64,000 nucleotides of DNA from Planctomycetaceae bacterium (GTDB lineage Bacteria; Planctomycetota; Planctomycetia; Planctomycetales; Planctomycetaceae). Positions 52,007 through 61,380 of this stretch are shown one piece after another (within the stretch, counting starts at the first letter, position 1; every line of letters begins with the position of its first letter). Below the pieces are notes generated by a model. The model searched no databases. It was not told the DNA's origin and saw only the letters and a list, made by a program, of their open reading frames with translations. Where the stretch lies: contig JAKFWA010000118.1 of assembly GCA_021732995.1 (NCBI GenBank), positions 62,001 through 126,000 on the forward strand. Reading direction: 5' to 3'. Made by a program: the position numbers and the translations under genes.

Positions 52007-54115
52007 CTACTTGGCTTCAAGGATCTGCACGGCGTCCACAATGACGAATCCATCGACCCCGGCGTTGGTGATCTCGACGGTCATCTCACCCGCTGCGAAT
52101 TCGTAGGTACCGATGGTGGCGAAGCCGTCCTTCGGCAGCGGCTTCTGCTGGTTGAGTTTCACCGTATGCACCTGTTGATCCTGACGGACCTTGACCGGCA
52201 CATTCGTCGCGCGATTCGGGTTTGGCGGGTAGGCCACTCGCACCTCGTACCGACCGGCTTTCGGCAACTTTGCTTTGAAGATCGCGCTGTGTTCACCGTC
52301 CCGCTGGTCGGCGTCGTGGCGATAGCCCGCTCCAATGAATGGCCGAGTCACCTGACCGACATTACTAAAACCTTTCAGTTCGGCAGCGCTGTCGTCAATG
52401 ACGATCCCCGGCAGAGACTTGGGATCGACGCCACCCGTGGTCTTGGGACCAGTCCAGGCGAGGACCTGCTTGTCCGCGAGCAATCGAGCTTGCAGCTTCG
52501 CGTAGTCGATCTTCTGCACGGGCACCTGAGCTTCAATTGACTGCATGGCCGCAGTCGCCGCCGACTGCCCAAGGACCATGAAGACGGGCTCCATCCGGAT
52601 GGAGCCGAACGCGATGTGAGTCGCGCTCAGGCAGACGGGGACGAGCAGGTTTTCACACTCGTCCTGTTTCGGAGTGATGGAGCCGTACGAAATCGGATAC
52701 GGCGGAAAGCCTCCAACTTCGACGTTGCCTTCGTTCCGGGCATGCCCGTTCTGATCGACGTAGCGCTGCGTGTTGTGCGAGTCCATCGTGTAGGCAGCCA
52801 TACCGACGGCGTCGTCAGCGACGGTGCGGCCCTGACAATAGTGCTGAGTCATCACCGTAGCACCGATCATGCGGCGAGCCTCGCGGATGTAGAGTTGCTC
52901 CTGCCAGCCATTGCCTTCCGTGAACTCGTCCTTGCTCATGCCCCAGCGTGAGATCTCCTTGCGGACGTTCTCGGGCACTCGCGGATGATTGGCGAGCGTC
53001 CACATCAGGCCCTGCTGGTATTGAAGGTGCCGAGCAACAATCTTCTCGCGCTGCGCATAGCTCGCTTCGGGGTAGTCGTAGTTCTGGCCGATGAAGTCGG
53101 TCGAAAAACCGGTGCGGTTGTTGGTATCCGTCTTGCGATTCGGCATGTCGGAATTGATCCAGGGCATGCCTTTCTCACCCGCTTCGAAGTTGCGGAGCAT
53201 CAATTCGTAGAGCAGTGGGTCGTAACCTTCCGGCTTCGCGAACGGGATGCGGTTGTCTGGATGATCGGTCAGACACATCCTGAAGCAATAAGCCTGCACG
53301 CGATGATCGGCTCCACCTTCAGTCCCCGGCCCGGCAGGGTCGATGCCCGGTAGCAAGCCGCTGTTGCGATCGCCGGGCTTCACATAGGGATCAATGTTCT
53401 TTTGCAGCTGGTGGTTTCGCGAGTTCGCGACCTGCACGCCGCTGAGCGTTTCCTGATATGCCGCGTTCGCTTCGCGGCCGACGATGTAACGCACACCCGC
53501 GCCGGCCAGCAGGTCGCCTTCATAGGTGGCATCAATGAAGACCTTGCCGCGGTACGTTTCGCCGGACTCCAGCGTGATCGCAACAACCTTTCCACCTTCC
53601 TTCTTCACACCTTTCGCGATGGTCCCCGGTCCGGTATTGCCCGTGCGGTCCAGTCGATTCTGCATCACGACGGGGATGTCGTACTCGCGCACGAAGTCCT
53701 GCATCACGAGCAACGCTGCAGACGGCTCGAACGTCCACATCGTGTCCTCGCCGGTGGTCGTTCGAGTCTGACCGCCGTCGCGATATTGTTCGCGTTTCTG
53801 CCACTTCCAGCGATCCGGGTTGGCGTAGAACTTAAAGACCCGTTGATAGAACTCACGCGAGATTCCGCCCACGGCCGCCTTGTTGCCGATATCCGTCTGG
53901 CCCAGACCGCCAGTTGTCAGACCTCCGATGCGCGAACTGGGCTCAATCACCGCGACGGTGCCGCCCATGCGTTTCACCTGCACCGCCGCCGCGATGCCGC
54001 CAGATGTTCCGCCATAAACCACGACATCAAACTGTTTCTCGTCAGCTCGCGATGCCGAGACCATGCTGGCCAAGACACAAGCAAAAAGACCGAGTAATCG
54101 TTTCCAGGATTTCAT
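52007..54115 (-). CDS. Exported FAD-dependent oxidoreductase with golvesin-like C-terminal domain
   Basis: 702 residues from the ATG at 54115; a start at 54145 adds ten residues. The signal peptide ends near VSASRADEK. The FAD fingerprint is VVVYGGTSGGIAAAVQVKRMGG, and VFIDATYEGDLLAGAGVRYIVG is typical of the FAD_oxidored family of sugar-lyase-linked enzymes. The last 125 residues (GYRHDADQRDGEHSAIFKAKL; GRYEVRVAYPPN; GFVIVDAVQIL) match the golvesin/xanthan-lyase C-terminal beta domain. It likely oxidises a carbohydrate outside the cytoplasm, although export with FAD would need Tat or loading after export and no twin-Arg is seen. Substrate unknown. Confidence 0.9.
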   Translation of the reverse strand: MKSWKRLLGLFACVLASMVSASRADEKQFDVVVYGGTSGGIAAAVQVKRMGGTVAVIEPSSRIGGLTTGGLGQTDIGNKAAVGGISREFYQRVFKFYANPDRWKWQKREQYRDGGQTRTTTGEDTMWTFEPSAALLVMQDFVREYDIPVVMQNRLDRTGNTGPGTIAKGVKKEGGKVVAITLESGETYRGKVFIDATYEGDLLAGAGVRYIVGREANAAYQETLSGVQVANSRNHQLQKNIDPYVKPGDRNSGLLPGIDPAGPGTEGGADHRVQAYCFRMCLTDHPDNRIPFAKPEGYDPLLYELMLRNFEAGEKGMPWINSDMPNRKTDTNNRTGFSTDFIGQNYDYPEASYAQREKIVARHLQYQQGLMWTLANHPRVPENVRKEISRWGMSKDEFTEGNGWQEQLYIREARRMIGATVMTQHYCQGRTVADDAVGMAAYTMDSHNTQRYVDQNGHARNEGNVEVGGFPPYPISYGSITPKQDECENLLVPVCLSATHIAFGSIRMEPVFMVLGQSAATAAMQSIEAQVPVQKIDYAKLQARLLADKQVLAWTGPKTTGGVDPKSLPGIVIDDSAAELKGFSNVGQVTRPFIGAGYRHDADQRDGEHSAIFKAKLPKAGRYEVRVAYPPNPNRATNVPVKVRQDQQVHTVKLNQQKPLPKDGFATIGTYEFAAGEMTVEITNAGVDGFVIVDAVQILEAK

Positions 54116-54234
54116 GTTGAGCGCTCCACAGTTCCGCAGACACAAACTGGCCCGTCAGTGAGAATCTAGTGATTCACAAGACGAGTCGTCAGCGAGTGCG
54201 AACTTCGAGCGATGAAACCTGGAGACCAGCGAAG

Positions 54235-56355
54235 CTACTCGTTCCCCGGCGCGCGATAGGGCTCAAAGACGGTCTTGCGCGATTCCTCGGCGAGTTCCAC
54301 GTAGTGGCAGGTTTCGTGGTATAGCCATTCCTGAGCCCGGAGCTTGTTGCTGCTGCGCTTCTGCAGGGGTTTGTAGTGGCCGTCGGGTTGCAGCACGCGC
54401 CCTTTGACGCGGTCTTTAAAGTAGCTTTCCATGATGGTTATCAGGCGGTCACGCGAGGGAGCGTCATCCACCGGGACCAGCAATTCGACTCGGCGGTCGA
54501 GATTACGAGGCATCCAGTCGGCGCTGGAAATGAACACACGGCGGTCGCCTCCATGCAGGAAGTACAGCACGCGGGCGTGTTCCAGGAAGCGGTCCACGAT
54601 GCTGACGACTTCAATGTTCTCACTCAGTCCCGGCAGGCCCGGTCGCAGACAACACGTGCCGCGAATGTTGAGCCGCACTTTCACACCGGCCTGCGACGCC
54701 TTGTAGAGCAGTTCGATGATCTCGGGATCGACCAGCGAGTTCAGCTTGCAGGTGATCTCGGCGCGCTGCCGCTGCTTTTTGTATTGGATCTCGGCCTCGA
54801 TCATTTCGATGATGCGATCGCGCAGGCCAAACGGCGCGGCGGCGATGCGGCGAAACGTCTGGGGCTGCGAATAACCTGTCACCGCGTTAAAGAACGCGAC
54901 GGCGTCCTGACCGAGCGATTCGTCACAGGTCAGCAGACTGACGTCGCTATAGATGCGTGAGGTCTGCTCGTTGTAGTTGCCGGTGCCGAAGTGGACGTAC
55001 CGCTGAATTCCCTGCGGTTCACGGCGCACGACAATGCAGATCTTGGCGTGCGTCTTCAGGCCTTTAACTCCGTAGAAGACCTGCACGCCCGCGTGTTCGA
55101 GTGATCGCGCCCATTCGATGTTGCGCTCTTCGTCAAAGCGCGCCTTCAGTTCCACAATCACCGTCACGTGCTTGCCGCTGGATGCAGCGCGCGCGAGGGC
55201 GGCAACAATCGGACTGATGCGGCTGGTGCGATACAGCGTTTGCTTGATGGCGATGACGTCCGGGTCTTTCGATGCCTCTTCAACCAGACGGACAACCGGA
55301 TCAAAGCTCTCATAGGGGTGATACAGCACAATGTCGCGTCGCGAGATCGCCGCAAAGATGTCTTCCTGCGGATCGACGAGTGGCGACTGTTTCGGCGGCC
55401 AGTTTTCATAGCGATGTTCGGCGCCGGTGCCGTGATCAGTCAGTTGCATGAACGCGGACAGATCGACCGGCCCGGGCACTCGATAGACGTCGCGGTCGTG
55501 AACTTCGAGCGATCGCTGCAGGAAGCTAACGAGTTCATCCGACGCGGAACTGGTGATTTCCAGCCGCACGCAGTCGCTGGCGCGTCTCGCGGAGATCAAC
55601 TGCTGCATCTCGACCAGCAGGTCGGCGGCCTGATCTTCGCGAATCGCCATGTCCGCATTGCGAGTGACGCGGAATGTGGCACACTCCAAAACCTTCTCGG
55701 TCGGAAAGAACTGCCTGATGCTGTGCTCGACGATCTCCTCCAGCAGCAGATACGAGTAGCTGCCGGTGCTGGGCATGGCCACAAAGCGAGTGCGCAAACG
55801 GCCGAACGGAATCAGTGCATAGCGCGTCTCGATGACATCGGGATCGTCGACAGCTTTGCGTTCCAGTCGCACGCAGACGCTTATGGAGCGATTCATCATC
55901 AGCGGGAACTCTTCGCCGTCCTGCACCGCGATCGGCGCCAGTGTCGAGAAGATCTCATCCGCGAAAACCTGCTGGATGAAATGCACCTGCGACGGCGTGA
56001 GTTGATTGCTCTTCAAGTGCTGCAAGCCGGCAGCGACGAGGGCCGGTTCGAGTTCCTTCAGGTAGCACTCGTATTGGTCGGCAACCAACCGATGCGTGCG
56101 TTCGCTGATCGCGACGAGCTGCTGAGTCGGCGTCATGCCAGACTGGTCGAGCGACTTGCTGCCGGCTTCGTCCAGCGACTGTAAGCCGCCGACGCGCACC
56201 ATGAAAAACTCGTCCAGATTGGACGCGGTAATGGCCAGGAACTTAAGCCTCTCCAACAGTGGAATGCTGCTGTCGCGAGCCTCGTCGAGCACTCGCTGAT
56301 TGAATTCCAGCCAACTCAGTTCGCGATTGAAAAAGTTAGAATCGGGGTTGCTCAT
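54235..56355 (-). CDS. ppk1: Polyphosphate kinase 1
   Basis: 706 residues, the standard size. It reversibly makes polyphosphate from ATP. NFFNRELSWLEFNQRVLDEA opens the N domain. The phosphorylated His lies in GVKGLKTHAKICIVV, and SSADWMPRNLDRRVELLVPV is the second active-site block. VIAIKQTLYRTSRISPI is the conserved P-loop-like core. ATG at 56355. No ppx or pho gene is next to it. It is probably a single-gene transcript, the 305-base spacer upstream holding its promoter. Confidence 0.97.
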   Translation of the reverse strand: MSNPDSNFFNRELSWLEFNQRVLDEARDSSIPLLERLKFLAITASNLDEFFMVRVGGLQSLDEAGSKSLDQSGMTPTQQLVAISERTHRLVADQYECYLKELEPALVAAGLQHLKSNQLTPSQVHFIQQVFADEIFSTLAPIAVQDGEEFPLMMNRSISVCVRLERKAVDDPDVIETRYALIPFGRLRTRFVAMPSTGSYSYLLLEEIVEHSIRQFFPTEKVLECATFRVTRNADMAIREDQAADLLVEMQQLISARRASDCVRLEITSSASDELVSFLQRSLEVHDRDVYRVPGPVDLSAFMQLTDHGTGAEHRYENWPPKQSPLVDPQEDIFAAISRRDIVLYHPYESFDPVVRLVEEASKDPDVIAIKQTLYRTSRISPIVAALARAASSGKHVTVIVELKARFDEERNIEWARSLEHAGVQVFYGVKGLKTHAKICIVVRREPQGIQRYVHFGTGNYNEQTSRIYSDVSLLTCDESLGQDAVAFFNAVTGYSQPQTFRRIAAAPFGLRDRIIEMIEAEIQYKKQRQRAEITCKLNSLVDPEIIELLYKASQAGVKVRLNIRGTCCLRPGLPGLSENIEVVSIVDRFLEHARVLYFLHGGDRRVFISSADWMPRNLDRRVELLVPVDDAPSRDRLITIMESYFKDRVKGRVLQPDGHYKPLQKRSSNKLRAQEWLYHETCHYVELAEESRKTVFEPYRAPGNE

Positions 56356-56660
56356 AAGGTCGTTTCAAGGCCCGCGAGGGCGAACACTGAATTCGCTGTC
56401 GCTCGCGTTTCTCGGTTTCGGTACTGCTCAAGTTCGATTAGGTCGTCATGCCGCCTTGATCTTCCTGATCGGCGGAGCGGATCTCCACCGTACCCGGTGA
56501 CTTTCGTAAGTCTTAACAATTCCCGCTCCGTTTGTCGGCAGACACCTGAGTCTAGTACGGAAATGTGCCGCTCACGAATACCCCATGCTGAACAGCAGCG
56601 CCTTTGATGAAGCGTGATTGAGAAGCTCGGCTTGCTGCGGGCAGTCGATCACATCTTACG
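56356..56660. other. Spacer between ppk1 start and ftsI end
   Basis: 305 bases without a frame that looks coding. It should hold the ppk1 promoter and the end of the ftsI transcript. I see no strong terminator and no convincing Pho box. Confidence 0.5.
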
Positions 56661-58463
56661 CTATTCAAGCAGCGTATCGAGGTCGAATTCATCGAAGCGG
56701 GCGGCGGAGCGTTCGTCGCGATCAGGGGGGACTCGCAGGTGCAGCAGGGTGCGTTGCAGGATGCGGCCGGCTACGGGAGCGGCGATCTTACCGCCGAGAA
56801 CGCGCTGGAATGTGTGGGGTTCATCAACGACGACAAGAACAACAACCTTCGGGTCGTTGACGGGTGCGCCGCCAATGAATGAGACCACGAAGTTCTTCGC
56901 CGAGTAGCCACCGGTTTTGGGGTCGTACTTCTGCGCGGTGCCGGTTTTCCCGAAGACTGAATAACCTGGAATGCGAGCCTTAATACCGGTGCCGCGGCGA
57001 ACGACTTCAGCCATCGGTTCTTTGATCACCCAGTCAGCAATGTTCTCATCCACGGTCGCGGTCTGAATCTGCGGCGGAGTCGCCAACAGTGGGTCCGTCA
57101 TCGACACTGTGAAGGTCGTGTCCATCGTCGAACCGTCGCCGAACACGCCTTTGAGCACTCGCGGCGAGATTAGCCTGCCACCATTCGCCAGGGCGCAGTG
57201 AGCGGCAATGAGCTGCATCGGCGTCACTGCGATTTCCTGACCCATCGGAATCGAGCCGGTGGAATAGCTCGTCCACTTTTCGAGGGGATGCAGAATGCCG
57301 CTGAGTTCGCCGGGGAGTTCCACGCCCGTCGGTCGACCGAAACCAAACCGCGTGACGGCGGCATACAAGCCTTCGTTCTGCATGCGGTCGCCAATTTGAG
57401 CCATACCAATGTTACTGGACTTCACCAGCACCTCGGTCACGTTGAGCAAACCATGCTTGCCCACGTCCCGAATCTGCCGACCGCCCTGCATGCGATAGGT
57501 ACCGAAGTGACAGTTGAAGGTGTCATCAATCGTCAGCGCCTTCTGCTGCAGACCCCAGGCGACGATGAAGGGCTTGAACGTCGAACCCGGTTCATAGACG
57601 ATGCTGATGGCCTGATTCTTCCAAGCTTCTTCCGGGACGTCGCTCAGGTCGTTCGGTGAGTAAGTTGGCCGCGACGCCAGCGCGAGCAGTTCGCCGGAAC
57701 GAGGCTCCATGACGATCACCGTGGCTGCTGACGGCTTCCATTCCTCGCACAGTTTCTCCAGCTCGCGCTCAGCAAAGAGTTGAATCGCCAGATCGAGCGT
57801 TAACTGCACAGCTTGAAACTGGCGCGGCGCATCTTCGGGGGAATAGTCGACTTCGACGATCCGATTGCGCGCGTCCTTCACCAGTTTGCGTTTGCCGGGC
57901 TTGCCTTTGATCAACGGATCGAGACTTAGTTCAACGCCCGCCTTTGCTTCGCCGTCGATGTCACGCAGTCCGAGTACGTGCGCGGCCAGTTCGTCTTGCG
58001 GATACTGCCGTTGAAACTCCTCGCGAAAACCGAACGAGTTCTTCGGCCATTTCAAACTGAGAACGCGATCGACTTCTTCATCGCTGAGCCGACGCTTCAC
58101 CCACATGAAGCGTTTGTTCTTGTATTCCTCAACGCGTGTTGAGAGTTCTTCGAACTTCAGATGCGTCGCTTCAGCCAGCGCACGAATGAAGTCCGCGTCG
58201 ACTTTGAGATACTTCGGATCGACGAACAGGCTTTGCGAGGTCACGCTGCCGACGAGCAGCTTGCCGTTGCGATCCACAATGTCCGCCGGACGTGCGGGGA
58301 CTTCCACGACCACTTCGCTTTGTCGAGTCGCGAGGCGCGCCAGTTCTTCCGCCTGATACCACTGCAAATGGATCAGTCGCAGGGCGACAACGCCCCAGGC
58401 GCAAAATATCAGGCGTGTGAATGCCGACGTCCTCCATGCGTGCGGCGAATCGGCGGAAGTCAT
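56661..58463 (-). CDS. ftsI: Class B penicillin-binding protein (FtsI/PBP2-PBP3 type)
   Basis: 600 residues: a membrane helix at about 13-33, a dimerisation domain (VEVPARPADIVDRNGKLL), then a transpeptidase domain. The catalytic motifs are intact: STFK at 294-297, SSN at 349-351 and KTGT at 506-509. It crosslinks septal or elongation peptidoglycan; its place after the FtsL-like gene and rsmH points to the division form. No PASTA repeats. In Planctomycetota, which lack FtsZ in many lineages, the presence of an intact class B PBP fits the peptidoglycan now known in several members. Confidence 0.93.
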   Translation of the reverse strand: MTSADSPHAWRTSAFTRLIFCAWGVVALRLIHLQWYQAEELARLATRQSEVVVEVPARPADIVDRNGKLLVGSVTSQSLFVDPKYLKVDADFIRALAEATHLKFEELSTRVEEYKNKRFMWVKRRLSDEEVDRVLSLKWPKNSFGFREEFQRQYPQDELAAHVLGLRDIDGEAKAGVELSLDPLIKGKPGKRKLVKDARNRIVEVDYSPEDAPRQFQAVQLTLDLAIQLFAERELEKLCEEWKPSAATVIVMEPRSGELLALASRPTYSPNDLSDVPEEAWKNQAISIVYEPGSTFKPFIVAWGLQQKALTIDDTFNCHFGTYRMQGGRQIRDVGKHGLLNVTEVLVKSSNIGMAQIGDRMQNEGLYAAVTRFGFGRPTGVELPGELSGILHPLEKWTSYSTGSIPMGQEIAVTPMQLIAAHCALANGGRLISPRVLKGVFGDGSTMDTTFTVSMTDPLLATPPQIQTATVDENIADWVIKEPMAEVVRRGTGIKARIPGYSVFGKTGTAQKYDPKTGGYSAKNFVVSFIGGAPVNDPKVVVLVVVDEPHTFQRVLGGKIAAPVAGRILQRTLLHLRVPPDRDERSAARFDEFDLDTLLE

Positions 58464-58495
58464 AGAAGTGTAAACGCAGAGATGATTGAGGAACG

Positions 58496-58834
58496 CTAAC
58501 CACGATCGTTGAGTCGCGGGTCCAGCAACGGCTTGTTCCAGAACAGCAGAGGCGCGCGACGCGGCTCATCATCGTCCTGCGGACGTACGACCGGAGCCTT
58601 CTCCGGTTGTTTGAGCTGCGATCCCTTCTGCTCAATGGTCTCGACCAGTCGATCAATGGCCGCCAGCTTCTGAGATCGCAGACGCAATCGCGCGTGCTGG
58701 TCCTTGAGTACGTCCATGCGGTAATGCTGACGGCTCATCTCGCGGCGGCATTCGAGATTTTGTTTCTCGACGGCGATCCCCACCAGAGAAAGCAGCACAA
58801 TCAGAATGACCGCGAAACTGAACCGGAAGAACAT
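58496..58834 (-). CDS. FtsL-like single-pass membrane protein
   Basis: 112 residues: a very short cytoplasmic start, a membrane helix at about 3-22 (FRFSFAVILIVLLSLVGIAV), a helical coiled-coil stretch at 27-75 (RREMSRQHYRMDVLKDQHARLRLRSQKLAAI) and a Pro-rich end. This is the size and shape of FtsL/DivIC, which bridge division proteins and guide septal synthesis. Sequence similarity to FtsL is always low, so the call rests on topology and position between rsmH and ftsI. It ends 32 bases before the ftsI start. Confidence 0.7.
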   Translation of the reverse strand: MFFRFSFAVILIVLLSLVGIAVEKQNLECRREMSRQHYRMDVLKDQHARLRLRSQKLAAIDRLVETIEQKGSQLKQPEKAPVVRPQDDDEPRRAPLLFWNKPLLDPRLNDRG

Positions 58835-58883
58835 GGCACGTCGATGCAGCGGCTGAGTTTGAACCTCAGAAGAACCCGCTCAT

Positions 58884-60194
58884 CTATCGTCGAGGCGACA
58901 GATCTTCCGAGAGGGCGACTCGACTGGCATCGGCCGGAAGCCGCAGTTCGAGCCCCGGGCGCATGTCATCTTCACTCTTTAGCAGTTCTTGATTCATGTT
59001 GTAGATCTGCTCCCACCGCTCTTCTCTACCCAGGTGGTCCAAAGCGATCTTGCGCAAGCTGTCGTTTTTTCCGACTCGGTAAACTGGCAGGCCGGCTTCG
59101 CGGAAGAACAGGCCCGATTCGCTTGTCGAAGCGCGACGTACTGTCGCCGCAGACACGCGCGGTCGTCCCAGCTTCGGTTGCTCGGTCGCGGCGATCGTGG
59201 CCGCTAAGGGTTTCAATGCCTCCCGTTCCGGAACCTGCAGAATGGTTCCCGGACGCAGCAGGTCCGCGCTGGGAACCTTGCCGCGATTGAATTCATACAG
59301 GGCCAGGAATAGCCCGTGCGTGCCGTAGATCTTCTTGGAGATCTCCCAGAAGTTGTCGCCCTCTTTGACGATGTACTCGCCGCCGTTCTGATTCTCGGTT
59401 TCCAGCATGGCCGGATTCGGCCGGATTCTTTCTGGCAACGTGTCGGCAGCAATCGGTCGCGGAGATTTGAACTCGGACGGATCGGGTTGAGGCTCGTTAA
59501 CGAACGTGCTTTCCGCCGGCGTGCGTTCTTCCATCACGGGTTGAGGCTCAAAGGCTGGCAGCCTGTTGGGGCGAGTGTTGGCAGGCTTCGGCTTGACGAC
59601 TTCAGGTTCAAAAGTTGTTTCAAGTTCGGAGTTCTGATCGAGCAACGCTGGCGGCGGTTCGTTGTTCGTTGTCACCGATCGACCAGGGAACGGTTCGGCA
59701 GGCTCAATGGTCGTTTCCGTCTGGGTATCAAACAGCCCGGTGGGCTTCGGCTTAGCGGCCTCTCCCCCGAACGGATCCGTCGCGGCTTCTTGAGGCTCAA
59801 ATGTCGCGACTTGACGCTCCACAGGCTGTTGCGGTTCCTGGTTCCCACCTTCGGAGCCAAACAGTCCGGAAGTCTGAGTCGACGTAGCTGCTGTTTGAGG
59901 CTGCACCGCAGGTGCCGGATCAGGCTTCTGCTCGAATGGATCTTCTTTGTTGGGATCGCCCGCAACCACCGGATCCGAACTGCTGGGCAACGGTTTTTTG
60001 AAGAAGCTCTTCCAGACGATGACGCTGAACACCGATAGCAGCAGCGTGATCGCGATGAACGCGATGATGATCTCTTTGGAGAATCGTCGCTTCTTCTCTT
60101 CGTAGCCCCAACTGGGCGCAGCATCGCCCGCAGCGGCTTCCTGAGTCCCGTCGATTGGCTCGCCTTCAGAAGACAGAGCTTCCTCGTCGGTCAT
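58884..60194 (-). CDS. Membrane-anchored protein with two LysM domains, coupled to rsmH
   Basis: 436 residues from the ATG at 60194, whose ATGA overlaps the rsmH stop; an ATG at 60293 in the same frame would overlap rsmH by 103 bases and is less likely. A cytoplasmic N terminus is followed by a membrane helix at about 41-61 (EIIIAFIAITLLLSVFSVIVW), a 200-residue Pro/Glu-rich linker and two LysM modules at about 273-323 (YIVKEGDNFWEISKKIYG) and 370-422 (YRVGKNDSLRKIALDHLG). LysM binds peptidoglycan or chitin-like glycans. It lies where FtsL usually follows rsmH. A role in septal wall binding is inferred. Confidence 0.85.
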   Translation of the reverse strand: MTDEEALSSEGEPIDGTQEAAAGDAAPSWGYEEKKRRFSKEIIIAFIAITLLLSVFSVIVWKSFFKKPLPSSSDPVVAGDPNKEDPFEQKPDPAPAVQPQTAATSTQTSGLFGSEGGNQEPQQPVERQVATFEPQEAATDPFGGEAAKPKPTGLFDTQTETTIEPAEPFPGRSVTTNNEPPPALLDQNSELETTFEPEVVKPKPANTRPNRLPAFEPQPVMEERTPAESTFVNEPQPDPSEFKSPRPIAADTLPERIRPNPAMLETENQNGGEYIVKEGDNFWEISKKIYGTHGLFLALYEFNRGKVPSADLLRPGTILQVPEREALKPLAATIAATEQPKLGRPRVSAATVRRASTSESGLFFREAGLPVYRVGKNDSLRKIALDHLGREERWEQIYNMNQELLKSEDDMRPGLELRLPADASRVALSEDLSPRR

Positions 60195-61075
60195 TTCCGG
60201 ATTGCTACCCTGAGCTTCGCGCTCCTCGAGCGAGGATTCATCCTCGCTTCCGCCGGAGTGGGCAGAATTGGTTTTTTTGTCGTTGCGAGCCATCGTGCTT
60301 CATCCCGCAAAGCGTTTTTGACGATCCGGTCTTCCAATGAATGAAACGTGATTACGGCGATGCGTCCGCCCGGCGCCAGCAGCTCGTACAAGCCGTGCTG
60401 TAAGGCTTGTTCGAGATGCTCCAGTTCCCGATTGGCTGCGATTCGCAACGCCTGGAACACGCGTGTGGCGGGCTCCTTGCGAGCTTCTCGTTGAAACCGA
60501 CCGGGGATGGCTGCTGCCACCACCGCGATCAGGTCTTCCGTCGTCTTCAGTGGCTGCTGTTGCCGCTGCTCAACGATGGAAGCCGCGATCTCACGGCTGA
60601 AACGTTCTTCTCCGTACTCACGAAATATTTCTTCCAACGTGCTGGCGTCGGCAGTGTTGACCAGATCCTCAACCGACTGCCCCGTTCGCACGTCAAATCG
60701 CATATCCAGAGGTGCATCCACCGCGTAACCAAATCCACGATCCCGATCGGCCAACTGATCGGACGACAAACCCAGATCGAGGAGAATGCGATCGACACTG
60801 TCGAATCCCAGCTCCGCGACGACTTGTCTGGCTTCCGAATAACTGGCTTGTTTGAGGAATCGATTCGCACCAGAAACGCGTTGCCCCGCGAAGTTCAGCA
60901 TCATCGGATCACGATCGAGTCCAATCAGGACGCCATCGGGACCAATTCGCTGAGAGATCTCGGAACTATGCCCGCCCGCACCGACAGTGCCGTCCAGAAC
61001 CCGCAACCCAGGCTGCAGCTCAAGCTGCTGCAAGACCTCGCGGAGCATGACCGGAACGTGTCGAGTGGAAGACAA
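60191..61075 (-). CDS. rsmH: 16S rRNA (cytosine(1402)-N(4))-methyltransferase RsmH
   Basis: 294 residues, standard for RsmH (MraW), which methylates C1402 of 16S rRNA with S-adenosylmethionine. HVPVMLREVLQQL, the binding motif LDGTVGAGGHS, LDLGLSSDQL, ITFHSLEDRIVK and the C-terminal NPRSRSAKLRVAI are all present. The only usable start is a TTG at 61075, with no ATG in the open frame before it. In most bacteria mraZ precedes rsmH; here no mraZ is found. It heads a short division cluster. Confidence 0.96.
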   Translation of the reverse strand: MSSTRHVPVMLREVLQQLELQPGLRVLDGTVGAGGHSSEISQRIGPDGVLIGLDRDPMMLNFAGQRVSGANRFLKQASYSEARQVVAELGFDSVDRILLDLGLSSDQLADRDRGFGYAVDAPLDMRFDVRTGQSVEDLVNTADASTLEEIFREYGEERFSREIAASIVEQRQQQPLKTTEDLIAVVAAAIPGRFQREARKEPATRVFQALRIAANRELEHLEQALQHGLYELLAPGGRIAVITFHSLEDRIVKNALRDEARWLATTKKPILPTPAEARMNPRSRSAKLRVAIRK

Positions 61076-61312
61076 GCTGAACTCGAAACTGATGTGAAAA
61101 AGCTGAAGTGAGGCTGCGATCTCTTATGAACGAAATCGCTGACAGGCTGGCCAATCGAAGAGGACATAAGAGGTGCGCAGTCCCTCCGCATGACCAGAGG
61201 GCGGCGTCTTGTAGGGATTGCTCCAATTTACCGATAGACCAACTCGGAAGCGGCGTGAGAATCCGGAACCTCTTTTGCTGTATCATCGGGAATCTGGCTT
61301 GAGGCCAAGCAA
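61076..61312 (-). promoter_or_regulatory. Region upstream of rsmH, probable promoter region
   Basis: 237 bases from the TTG start of rsmH to the terminator of the neighbouring transcript. No coding frame was seen. It must hold the promoter for the rsmH-LysM-FtsL-ftsI run; no clear -35/-10 pair is convincing. No MraZ-type repeated boxes were found. Confidence 0.35.
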
Positions 61313-61350
61313 CAAAAAAGCGAGGCGACGAATTACTTCGTCGCCTCGCT
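61313..61350 (-). terminator. Intrinsic terminator of the Ala/Lys coiled-coil gene
   Basis: A perfect 14-base-pair stem (61319-61332 with 61337-61350) and a four-base loop. On the leftward strand it ends in a T run at 61319-61313. It lies 31 bases past the coiled-coil gene's stop at 61381. Confidence 0.9.
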
Positions 61351-61380
61351 GGTATTCAGAGCGATAGACACCAACCGGTG

